DNA of 23,742 nt from an uncultured Oscillospiraceae bacterium (GTDB taxonomy: Bacteria; Bacillota; Clostridia; Oscillospirales; Oscillospiraceae): assembly GCA_934661135.1 (NCBI GenBank), contig CAKUJA010000029.1:1-23742 (forward strand), given 5' to 3'. The notes beneath the pieces were generated by a model. That model made no database searches. It was given only the letters and a program-made list of their open reading frames with translations, and was not told where the DNA came from. The translations under genes and the position numbers were made by a program. Below are positions 6,574 through 12,906 of the stretch, one piece after another. How positions within the stretch are numbered: position 1 is the first letter of the stretch; every line of letters begins with the position of its first letter.

Positions 6574-6599
6574 GGGCGGACAGGGTCGTCCGCCCCTAC
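6574..6599 (+). repeat. 26-base GGGCGGAC hairpin repeat, copy 1
   Basis: GGGCGGAC and GTCCGCCC form an 8-bp perfect stem over AGGGTC, followed by CTAC. The same 26 bases occur exactly at 16106-16131 and 16235-16260, and 15 of them in reverse at 23695-23709. Confidence 0.85.
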
Positions 6600-6630
6600 A
6601 AGAAAAGCGTAGTGGTTCGCATTGCAGGTA

Positions 6631-6838
6631 TCTCCGAAAGGCGATGCGCAGAGCGCGGCGCTCTTTCGGATGGTAGGGATGGGTGGGACGGACGAGGAAG
6701 GCCGAGAGATTTTGAATCAAATTCAGGGCAACGGTTGGCACTGTGCCCGCTTTGTTTTCTTGGCAGCTTGAAGCCGTTCTTTTCTTTCTCAGCAGGAGAA
6801 AGAAAAGAACAGGTTCAAAAAGACGGTTTTTGGTGGGG
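6631..6838 (+). repeat. dispersed intergenic repeat, copy B
   Basis: Second copy of the repeat at 2856-3060. Its terminal hairpin is TTCTTTTCTTTCTC (6777-6790) paired perfectly with 6796-6809 over AGCAG. Relative to copy A the stem has gained one base pair, with both arms changed to match, and the tail is CAGGTTCAAAAAGACGG. It ends at the stop codon of trmO. Confidence 0.8.
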
Positions 6839-6839
6839 G

Positions 6840-7511
6840 TTAGAGTGGGACGACCTCGACGACGGTGAGGGTATCGCCGTCGATCGTGAAGCGGACGTCG
6901 AGATGGTCAAAGTTGAAGCCGTAGCGACGCGTGGGGTCATGCTGGTAGCCGGGGCGCGGATTGAGCGAGAGCGCCTGCGCGAGACCGGCGAGCTTGTCCG
7001 GCGCGATCATGCTGCGCCAAGGTTCGGGGAACACGACGGTGAGAGAGCCGGCCTGCCGTGTTTCGGCGAAGGCATCGACGGCGCCCGGGATGCTGTCGGC
7101 GTAGGGGACATAGGGCTTGACATCGAAGATTGGCGTGCCGTCGACCATATCCGCGCCGGTGACAAGCAGAACGGGACCGGTTTTGGCGCTGTGCTCGACA
7201 CGGAGCAGGCGCACGACGGTCAGCCCCATGTGGTTGGGGCGGAAGGGAGAGCGCGTGGCAAAGACGCCGACACGCGTTTTGCCGCCGAGCTTCGGCGGGA
7301 GGACGGTGGGGGAATAGTTCTCCGGCGCGACATGGTGGAACTGCCAGATGAGCCAGAGATGGCTCCACGCCTCAATCCCGCGGAGATAGTCGGGATTTCG
7401 GAACTCCGGTTCAAAGACGATCGCGGAGGTCAATTGGTCTACCAGACCGGACTGGCGCGGGACGCCGAATTTTGTCGGGAAATCGGTATGAATATGGGCA
7501 ATCGGCTGCAT
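6840..7511 (-). CDS. trmO: tRNA (N6-threonylcarbamoyladenosine37-N6)-methyltransferase TrmO
   Basis: A 223-residue protein of the TsaA/YaeB family, close to the usual ~235. Family marks: the N-terminal IAHIHTDFPTKFGVPRQSG, GIEAWSHLWLIWQFH (about 45-59), and the SAM-binding stretch ATRSPFRPNHMGLTVVRLL (about 85-103). A second domain ends with the PGYQHDPTRRYGFNFDHLDVRF motif. It methylates the t6A base next to the anticodon of threonine-type tRNAs using S-adenosylmethionine. The ATG at 7511 has AAAGGAG upstream. It diverges from the greA-like gene and is convergent with truA, another tRNA modification gene, but is not in an operon with it. Confidence 0.93.
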   Translation of the reverse strand: MQPIAHIHTDFPTKFGVPRQSGLVDQLTSAIVFEPEFRNPDYLRGIEAWSHLWLIWQFHHVAPENYSPTVLPPKLGGKTRVGVFATRSPFRPNHMGLTVVRLLRVEHSAKTGPVLLVTGADMVDGTPIFDVKPYVPYADSIPGAVDAFAETRQAGSLTVVFPEPWRSMIAPDKLAGLAQALSLNPRPGYQHDPTRRYGFNFDHLDVRFTIDGDTLTVVEVVPL

Positions 7512-7540
7512 AGAAACGACTCCTTTTTTTGCTTGCCACT

Positions 7541-7549
7541 ATCATATCA
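7541..7549 (-). promoter_or_regulatory. extended -10 promoter of trmO
   Basis: Minus-strand TGA-TATGAT (TATGAT at 7541-7546). No strong -35 is seen; the upstream DNA is A/T-rich and shared with the divergent greA promoter. Confidence 0.45.
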
Positions 7550-7567
7550 CAAAACTTCAAAATTTGT

Positions 7568-7596
7568 TTTACAATTTCAAAATTGCGCGCTATAAT
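7568..7596 (+). promoter_or_regulatory. promoter of the greA-like gene
   Basis: -35 TTTACA (7568-7573), 17-base spacer, perfect -10 TATAAT (7591-7596), 29 bases before the start codon. Confidence 0.75.
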
Positions 7597-7625
7597 GGGG
7601 GAAACTTGGAAAAGGTGGCGTCGGC

Positions 7626-8129
7626 ATGAACGATGAGTTGACAGCGGTCGATATTCAAAAGATGCAGGAGGAGCTGGAATACCGGCGGATTCAACTGCGG
7701 CCGCAGCTTTTGGAGGATGTGAAAACGGCGCGGGAATTTGGCGATTTGAGCGAGAACTTTGAATATAAGGCGGCCAAGCGGGAGAAAAACCGCAACGACA
7801 GCCGTATCCGCTATCTTGAACGAATGATTAAGACGGCAAAGGTGATCGACGTCAGCTCAAAGGAGGACGAGATCGGCCTGTTCGACAAGGTGACGATCTA
7901 CATCGAGGAGGACGACGAGGAGCAGACCATTGAGCTGGTGACGACGCTGCGGCAGAATGCGCTGAAGGGACTGATCAGCAAGGAATCGCCGGTTGGCAAG
8001 GCCGTGATGGGACACAAGGTCGGCGACCGTGTGAGCGTGCAGGTCAACGACAATTACAGCTATGACATTGTGATCCGCGCGGTGGAAAAAGGTCAGGACG
8101 ATACGTCGCTGCCGATCAGCTCCTATTAA
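7626..8129 (+). CDS. greA: transcription elongation factor GreA/GreB family
   Basis: A 167-residue protein, slightly longer than typical GreA (~158). The N-terminal half is the antiparallel coiled coil with the acidic tip GDLSENFEY (about 39-47), whose Asp and Glu reach into the RNA polymerase secondary channel. The rest of the coil runs KAAKREKNRNDSRIRYLERMI. The C-terminal half is the FKBP-like domain, with VGKAVMGHKVGDRVSVQV around 121-138. It rescues backtracked RNA polymerase by stimulating transcript cleavage. The ATG has AAAGGTGG upstream. A longer hydrophilic tail (DDTSLPISSY) replaces the usual short end. Another copy may exist elsewhere in the genome, so the symbol is a family call. 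Confidence 0.9.
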   Translation: MNDELTAVDIQKMQEELEYRRIQLRPQLLEDVKTAREFGDLSENFEYKAAKREKNRNDSRIRYLERMIKTAKVIDVSSKEDEIGLFDKVTIYIEEDDEEQTIELVTTLRQNALKGLISKESPVGKAVMGHKVGDRVSVQVNDNYSYDIVIRAVEKGQDDTSLPISSY

Positions 8130-8164
8130 AAGATAGAAACGAACCGGAAAGGAAGCATGAAACA

Positions 8165-8740
8165 ATGGAACGGCAGGAAGCATGGGCGCTTTTGACGAAA
8201 TACAACAAGGATCATTTTCATTTGCAGCACGCGCTGACGGTGGAGGCTGTGATGCGCTGGTATGCAAACGAACTGGGATATGGCGACGAGGCTGCGTTTT
8301 GGGCGACGGTCGGGCTGCTGCACGACCTCGACTTTGAGCAGTGGCCGGAGGAGCACTGCAAGAAATGCCAAGAGCTGATGCATGACGCCGGCGTCGACGA
8401 GCGGACGATTCATGCGGTGGCGAGCCACGGCTACGGCATTTGCTGCGATATTGCGCCGGAGCATGAGATGGAAAAGGTGCTCTTTGCAGCGGACGAGCTG
8501 ACCGGTCTGATTTGGGCGGCGGCGCTGATGCGGCCGAGCAAGAGCACGAAGGACATGGAGCTTAAGAGCGTGAAGAAAAAGTTCAAGGACAAGAAGTTTG
8601 CCGCCGGGTGCAGCCGCGACGTGATTACGCGCGGCGCGGAGCAGCTTGGCTGGGAAGTGGACACGCTGATCGAACGGACGCTGGCCGCGATGCAGGCGAC
8701 GGAGGACGAGGTTGCCGCGGAGACGGCGATGCTGCCCTGA
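8165..8740 (+). CDS. HD-domain phosphohydrolase-like protein
   Basis: A 191-residue protein with the metal-binding order of HD hydrolases: His22 (HLQHAL), the doublet His53-Asp54 (LLHDLDFEQW), then His73 and His88 (VASHGYG). Two cysteines sit close together at 65-68 (HCKKC). The region after 115 is helical with a lysine-rich stretch (SVKKKFKDKKFA). HD proteins of this small size hydrolyse nucleotides or other phosphate esters, but the substrate is not evident. It lies 35 bases after the greA-like gene with an AAAGGAAG site and is probably cotranscribed, ending at the terminator at 8758. Confidence 0.82.
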   Translation: MERQEAWALLTKYNKDHFHLQHALTVEAVMRWYANELGYGDEAAFWATVGLLHDLDFEQWPEEHCKKCQELMHDAGVDERTIHAVASHGYGICCDIAPEHEMEKVLFAADELTGLIWAAALMRPSKSTKDMELKSVKKKFKDKKFAAGCSRDVITRGAEQLGWEVDTLIERTLAAMQATEDEVAAETAMLP

Positions 8741-8757
8741 AACAAGAAAATGATATG

Positions 8758-8799
8758 CGCTCCCGCAGATTTTTTGAAGGTCTGCGGGGGCGTTTTTTT
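8758..8799 (+). terminator. rho-independent terminator after the HD-domain gene
   Basis: CGCTCCCGCAGA (8758-8769) pairs with TCTGCGGGGGCG (8781-8792) with one mismatch and is followed by seven T residues. It separates the greA-HD unit from the next promoter. Confidence 0.9.
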
Positions 8800-8884
8800 G
8801 CGCGGGAACGGAAAAATGGGAACAGGAGCGGTGAAAACGCGGCGGATTGCGGCGCGGGCGCGCGACGGGTGCGGAAGTTTGGGG

Positions 8885-8912
8885 TTGACAAATGAAAAAT
8901 ATTCGCTATACT
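8885..8912 (+). promoter_or_regulatory. promoter of the PLP enzyme-transporter operon
   Basis: Perfect -35 TTGACA (8885-8890), 16-base spacer and -10 TATACT (8907-8912). Confidence 0.85.
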
Positions 8913-8915
8913 TTA

Positions 8916-8942
8916 AGCAAGTAGTTTGCTACCGAAGTAAAC
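8916..8942 (+). promoter_or_regulatory. overlapping small inverted repeats at the transcription start
   Basis: AGCAA-5-TTGCT (8916-8930) and, overlapping it, GTTTGCT (8924-8930) against AGTAAAC (8936-8942) lie directly after the -10 box. Either could be a repressor site or alternative hairpins; I cannot decide between them. Confidence 0.35.
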
Positions 8943-8959
8943 AAAAAGAGGAACAAGCG

Positions 8960-9937
8960 ATGAAACCCTTAGAAGCATTTTTGAATACAGCGGCGCGTAT
9001 GCCGCTGATGCCGGCACCGACACCGCTGCACCGGCTCCAACGACACCCCTCGGGGGTGGAGCTATGGATGAAACGGGATGATATGACAGGCGTCGGCCCG
9101 GGCGGAAATAAGATCCGCAGCCTGGAATTTTTGTTGGGCGAGGCCAAAGCGCAGGGCGCGACGAAGATTTTGGCGGCGGGACCCGCGCAGTCGAACCTCT
9201 GCGTGTTGACGGCGGCAGCCTGCGCAAAGGCCGGACTGGACTGTGAACTGCTCATCAACGGCGCGGAGCCGGAACGGAAAGAAGGGAATTTGCTGCTGGA
9301 GCAACTGCTCGGCGTGAAAACCCACTTTCTCGGAAGCTGCGACGGCGAAACGCGGAACCGGAAGATGGAGGAGCTTGCGGCGGAATATCGCAGCGCGGGT
9401 GAGAACGTCTATGTGGTGCGCAACGGCGCGACAAGCGGCTGCGGCGCGCTTGGGTATGCGGCGGCTGTGGTGGAGCTGATGGAGCAGTGCCGGCAGAGGC
9501 AGCTTGCGCAGATGACGATCTTCGCGCCCGGCGGCAACGGCGGCGTTGCCGCGGGACTGATCTACGGAAATGCGCTGATGGGAAGTCCGTTCCGCATTGT
9601 GATTGTCAGCGTGGAGGACGACCGGGAAACACTGACGGAGCATATCCGAGCGACGATTGAAGAAGCAGCGGCGATCACAGGACTGCCGATGCCGGAGCCG
9701 CCGGAGCGCGCGGCGGAGATCACGGATGCCTACCGCGGAAACGGATGGGGCGAAAATACGAAGGAAAGCGAGCAGGCGATTTTGACAGTTGCCAGAAGCG
9801 AGGGAATTTTCCTCGAAAACGTATACAACAGCAAGGTCTATGTGGGCATGATGGACTGGGTGGAGACAGGAAAGGTATCCGGCACGGTCTGCTACCTGCA
9901 TACGGGCGGATTTGGATCGCTGTTCGCACAATATTGA
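8960..9937 (+). CDS. PLP-dependent D-cysteine desulfhydrase/ACC deaminase family enzyme
   Basis: A 325-residue fold-type II PLP enzyme. The cofactor lysine is Lys51 in GPGGNKIRSLEF; Ser78-Asn79 (GPAQSN) is the nucleophile region; the phosphate loop is PGGNGGVAAGL (about 195-205). In ACC deaminases a Glu follows the late Val-Tyr and a Leu sits in the His-Leu-Gly-Gly stretch; here these are Asn290 (VYNSK) and Thr315 (HTGG). The Thr is what D-cysteine desulfhydrases have, as I recall, so ring opening of ACC is unlikely. After QSN comes Leu, where relatives usually have His or Gln, so the substrate may be another D- or beta-substituted amino acid giving a keto acid and ammonia. The ATG at 8960 has AGAGGA seven bases upstream. 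The transporter gene follows after 22 bases. Confidence 0.85.
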   Translation: MKPLEAFLNTAARMPLMPAPTPLHRLQRHPSGVELWMKRDDMTGVGPGGNKIRSLEFLLGEAKAQGATKILAAGPAQSNLCVLTAAACAKAGLDCELLINGAEPERKEGNLLLEQLLGVKTHFLGSCDGETRNRKMEELAAEYRSAGENVYVVRNGATSGCGALGYAAAVVELMEQCRQRQLAQMTIFAPGGNGGVAAGLIYGNALMGSPFRIVIVSVEDDRETLTEHIRATIEEAAAITGLPMPEPPERAAEITDAYRGNGWGENTKESEQAILTVARSEGIFLENVYNSKVYVGMMDWVETGKVSGTVCYLHTGGFGSLFAQY

Positions 9938-9959
9938 GGATTTAGAAAGAGAGAGTACG

Positions 9960-11390
9960 ATGGATTACGGATTTTTGACATTGGTAGTTCCGATCTTGAC
10001 ACTGGTGATTGCCATTGTGACGCGGAAGGTGCCGCTGGCGATGCTGATCGGAATTTTTGCGGGACAACTGATTATCTGCGGGTGGAACCCGTTTACGGCG
10101 ATCAATGCGGGCGTCAATGGGATTTTGAATGTCTGCGCGGACACCGGAAATTTGAAAACGTTTTTGTTTACGGCGCTGATGGGCGCGTTCGTCATTCTGG
10201 TGCGGGTGTCCGGCGGTGTGAAAGGCTTCGTCAATTATCTGACGGAGCAGAGCAAGCGCGTGAAAAGCAAGCGGATGGCGATGCTCATTGCGTATGTGAT
10301 CGGCATTATCATCTTCATTGACGGTCTGCTCAGCATCATGTTCACCGGTGTGGTGACGCGTCCGCTGATCGATAAGTTCAAGGTTTCGCGCGAAAAGCTG
10401 GCCTATATCTGCGACGCGACGTCGGCTCCGGTCAACGCGATCATTCCGCTGAACTCGTGGGGCGCGATGCTGATGAGCCTGATTGCGGCGGAGATCGCGT
10501 CCGGCTACATCCAGGGCGAGCCGATGAATCTGCTGGTGCGGAGCCTGCCGTTCCAGTTTTACAGCATCCTGTCGCTGCTGTTTGTGCTGTTCTACATCCT
10601 GACCGGCAAGGACTGGGGCCCGATGAAGAAGGCGGAGCAGCGCGTGCAGACGACCGGCAAGCTCTATGACGACGGTGTGACGCCGCTGCTCAACGACACC
10701 GACGGCTTTGATGAGCTGGTTGCCGACGGCAAGGAAAACAAGTGGAACATGATGCTGCCCCTGATTACGCTGATCGGCGGCACGTTTATTGGCCTGTTGG
10801 TCACCGGCGGCGGCAATCTGGCTGCGGGCGACGGCACGACGTCGATTTTGTACTCCGTGACGGTGACGCTGCTGATGATGTGCGTGATGTATACGAAGCA
10901 GAAGCTCATGACGGCCAAGGAGTTCGGACAGTATGTGATGAAGGGCGTCAGCAGTATGCTGGGACTGGTGATTCTGCTGGTGCTGTCGTTTGCGATTGGC
11001 AGTGTCATCAAGGGCATGGGCACCGGTCAGTTCCTCGCGAGCCTGATGGGGGACAACGTGAGCGGCGCATTCTGCCCGGCGATTGTGTTCCTGATGGGTG
11101 CGCTGATGGCGTTCTGCACCGGCACGAGCTGGGGCACGTTCTCAATCATGATGCCGATTGCGATTCCGATGGCTGTGGCGATGGGCGGCAACATTGTGCT
11201 GACGATCGGCGCGGTGATTTCCGGCGGGATTTTCGGCGACCACTGCTCGCCGCTGTCGGACACGACGATTCTCTCGTCGATGTCAGTCGGTACGGATCTG
11301 TTCTCGCACGTGAAAACGCAGCTTCCGTATGCGCTGGTGACGGCTGCGTGCACGGCGGTGCTCTATGTGGCGTTTGGATTTGTGATGTAA
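9960..11390 (+). CDS. NhaC-family Na+/H+ antiporter-like transporter
   Basis: A 476-residue membrane protein with about eleven hydrophobic segments. Family marks are IPLNSWGAMLMSL, the internal CTGTSWGTFSIMMPIAIPMA and GGIFGDHCSPLSDTTILSS near the C-terminus, all typical of NhaC. The ATG at 9960 is preceded by a weak purine-rich AGAGAGAG site, so translation may depend on coupling to the upstream gene 22 bases away. NhaC relatives include Na+/H+ and organic-acid or amino-acid antiporters. Next to an amino-acid deaminating enzyme, uptake of its substrate or export of its product is a reasonable inference, not shown. The gene ends at a strong hairpin. Confidence 0.87.
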   Translation: MDYGFLTLVVPILTLVIAIVTRKVPLAMLIGIFAGQLIICGWNPFTAINAGVNGILNVCADTGNLKTFLFTALMGAFVILVRVSGGVKGFVNYLTEQSKRVKSKRMAMLIAYVIGIIIFIDGLLSIMFTGVVTRPLIDKFKVSREKLAYICDATSAPVNAIIPLNSWGAMLMSLIAAEIASGYIQGEPMNLLVRSLPFQFYSILSLLFVLFYILTGKDWGPMKKAEQRVQTTGKLYDDGVTPLLNDTDGFDELVADGKENKWNMMLPLITLIGGTFIGLLVTGGGNLAAGDGTTSILYSVTVTLLMMCVMYTKQKLMTAKEFGQYVMKGVSSMLGLVILLVLSFAIGSVIKGMGTGQFLASLMGDNVSGAFCPAIVFLMGALMAFCTGTSWGTFSIMMPIAIPMAVAMGGNIVLTIGAVISGGIFGDHCSPLSDTTILSSMSVGTDLFSHVKTQLPYALVTAACTAVLYVAFGFVM

Positions 11391-11398
11391 GAGGGAAA

Positions 11399-11491
11399 TG
11401 AAAGCTCCCCGGGATGGGAATCCCGGGGAGCTTTCAGCGGGTCGAAAAAGTCTTTTCGACCCGCTGACAAGGGCGGCTGGTAGCCGCCCTT
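11399..11491. terminator. three back-to-back perfect hairpins between convergent genes
   Basis: Hairpin 1: 11399-11415 pairs perfectly with 11420-11436 (17 bp, loop GGGA). Hairpin 2: 11434-11448 with 11453-11467 (15 bp, loop AGTC). Hairpin 3: 11469-11478 with 11482-11491 (10 bp, loop GGT). Hairpins 1 and 2 share three bases, so only one can be complete at a time. None is followed by a good T-run on the plus strand; hairpin 2 has TTTT inside its stem. They lie between the transporter (plus) and xdhC (minus) genes and probably stop transcription from both sides. Confidence 0.75.
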
Positions 11492-11496
11492 GGAGG

Positions 11497-12003
11497 TCAT
11501 TGTACTGCATCCGCTTCTTCGGATTTGCCGAGACGACGGAGCATCGTCTTTTTGACCGCGCGGAAAATGTTCTGATAACCCGTGCAGCGGCAGAGATGGC
11601 CGGAGAGCAGCTTGCGCAGCTCGTCGTCGGTATACTCCTTGCCGGAGTTCACGATCTCGGTTGCCGTCAGGATGAAGCCGGGGATGCAGAAGCCGCACTG
11701 GATGGAGGTCTCCTCCATAAAGGCCTTCTGCACGTCGGACAGCGTTCCGTCCGGGTTCATCAGACCCTCGAGTGTGATGATGTCCTTGCCCTCCGCCCAG
11801 ACAGCGAGGTAGAGACAGGTGTTGATGGCTTCGCCGTTGATGAGGGCGGTACACGCGCCGCACTCGCCGACCTCGCAGCCTTTTTTTACGGACGTCAGGC
11901 GGTAGTCATTGCGGAGCATATCCGTCAGGCTGGCGCGGACGTCGACCATTTTTTCTGATTTCTTGCCGTTGATGGTGCAAGTGACCAATTGATACTGTGC
12001 CAT
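11497..12003 (-). CDS. xdhC: xanthine dehydrogenase-type iron-sulfur subunit (XdhC)
   Basis: A 168-residue protein with two [2Fe-2S] clusters. The plant-ferredoxin-type cluster is held by Cys43, Cys48, Cys51 and Cys63 (GCEVGECGACTALI...NTC). The second, in the helical domain, uses Cys103, Cys106, Cys138 and Cys140 (QCGFCIPGF and CRCTGYQNI). It passes electrons from the molybdenum site to FAD. The length and all eight cysteines match the small subunit of three-subunit molybdenum hydroxylases. Its ATG shares one base with the xdhB stop, and GGAGG in the end of xdhB drives it. The symbol follows E. coli xdhABC order; this is the structural subunit, not the XdhC maturation factor. Confidence 0.92.
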   Translation of the reverse strand: MAQYQLVTCTINGKKSEKMVDVRASLTDMLRNDYRLTSVKKGCEVGECGACTALINGEAINTCLYLAVWAEGKDIITLEGLMNPDGTLSDVQKAFMEETSIQCGFCIPGFILTATEIVNSGKEYTDDELRKLLSGHLCRCTGYQNIFRAVKKTMLRRLGKSEEADAVQ

Positions 12004-12890
12004 CAGAGCTCACCTCCGCAGCGTTTGACAGATTCGATCAGGCAGCGTTTGCACATTTCCACCGCGATATGCCGGCGGAACGCCTTGCTGGCGCGCCAGG
12101 AATCACGCGGGTTGATGTCCTCGAGAACGGTCTTGGCGCAGGCTTCGATATTTTCCATCGTGATGGGTTTGCCGTTCAGGAACGCTTCGGCTGTGGGCGC
12201 GCGCATGGGCACGGGGCCTGCGACGCCGTAGCCGATGCGGACGCGGTCGAACGTCTTTTGATCGGCGCTCAGACGGACGTTGACGGAACAGCCGGTGGTT
12301 GCGATTTCCATCGCGTTGCGCATTCCGTATTTCAGATAATAGCCGTAGGTGTTCTCATACGACTCCTTCGGGATGAGAAGAGCCGTCTGGATTTCGCCCT
12401 CGGCAACGTTGATGTCGACCGTGCCGGCCTTGATGTAGAAGTCTTTGATCGGCAGATAGCGCTTGCCGTGGACACCGGTCAGCTCGACGATGGCTTCCCA
12501 GGCGTGGAGCGTGGAGGCGGAGTCGGCCGAGGTGACGCCGTTGCAGGTGTTGCCGCCGATGGTGCCGGCGTTGCGGATCTGCGGGCCGCCGACCATGTCG
12601 ACGGCTTCGCCGAGAACGCCGATGTACTTCTGAATGATGGGGTCGTGCGTGATATGGGAGAAAACGGTGAGCGAGCCGATGCGGATGGTGCCGTCATCCT
12701 CCATCGTCACACCGCGCAGCTCGTCGAGCGTCTGAATGGAGATCAGTTCCTTGCCGGCGCGTCGCCCCTCCCGAACCTGCACGAGCACATCGGTGCCGCC
12801 GGCGATGATCTGCGCGTCGGGATGCTCGATGCGGAGGCGGCAGGCGTCGTCGACGCTGGCGGCCTGATAGAGTGCTTTGATGTCATACAT
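12003..12890 (-). CDS. xdhB: xanthine dehydrogenase-type FAD-binding subunit (XdhB)
   Basis: A 295-residue flavoprotein of the CO dehydrogenase flavoprotein/XdhB family. FAD-binding motifs: AGGTDVLVQVREG (about 30-42) and VGGPQIRNAGTIGGN (about 100-114). A C-terminal domain has the usual YYLKYGMRNAMEIA stretch and the end pattern RASKAFRRHIAVEMCKRCL. It takes electrons from the iron-sulfur subunit and passes them to NAD+ or another acceptor. It starts 16 bases after the large-subunit stop, with its GGAGG next to that stop. Length and motifs are normal. Tight spacing on both sides indicates stoichiometric synthesis of the three subunits. Confidence 0.92.
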   Translation of the reverse strand: MYDIKALYQAASVDDACRLRIEHPDAQIIAGGTDVLVQVREGRRAGKELISIQTLDELRGVTMEDDGTIRIGSLTVFSHITHDPIIQKYIGVLGEAVDMVGGPQIRNAGTIGGNTCNGVTSADSASTLHAWEAIVELTGVHGKRYLPIKDFYIKAGTVDINVAEGEIQTALLIPKESYENTYGYYLKYGMRNAMEIATTGCSVNVRLSADQKTFDRVRIGYGVAGPVPMRAPTAEAFLNGKPITMENIEACAKTVLEDINPRDSWRASKAFRRHIAVEMCKRCLIESVKRCGGEL

Positions 12891-12906
12891 GATGCGCGTC
12901 CTCCTC

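Larger units (their letters stand above)
6385..6839. other. 455-base convergent junction of terminator and repeats
   Basis: Lies between the ends of truA (plus) and trmO (minus). It contains the truA terminator, an inverted hairpin copy (6462-6525), a 26-base GC-rich repeat (6574-6599) and copy B of the long dispersed repeat (6631-6838). No credible gene is present. Confidence 0.75.

Noticed and set aside
8960..9937. Naming the PLP enzyme an ACC deaminase
   Set aside because: The residues that mark ACC deaminases (Glu after the late Val-Tyr, Leu in HLGG) are Asn and Thr here.
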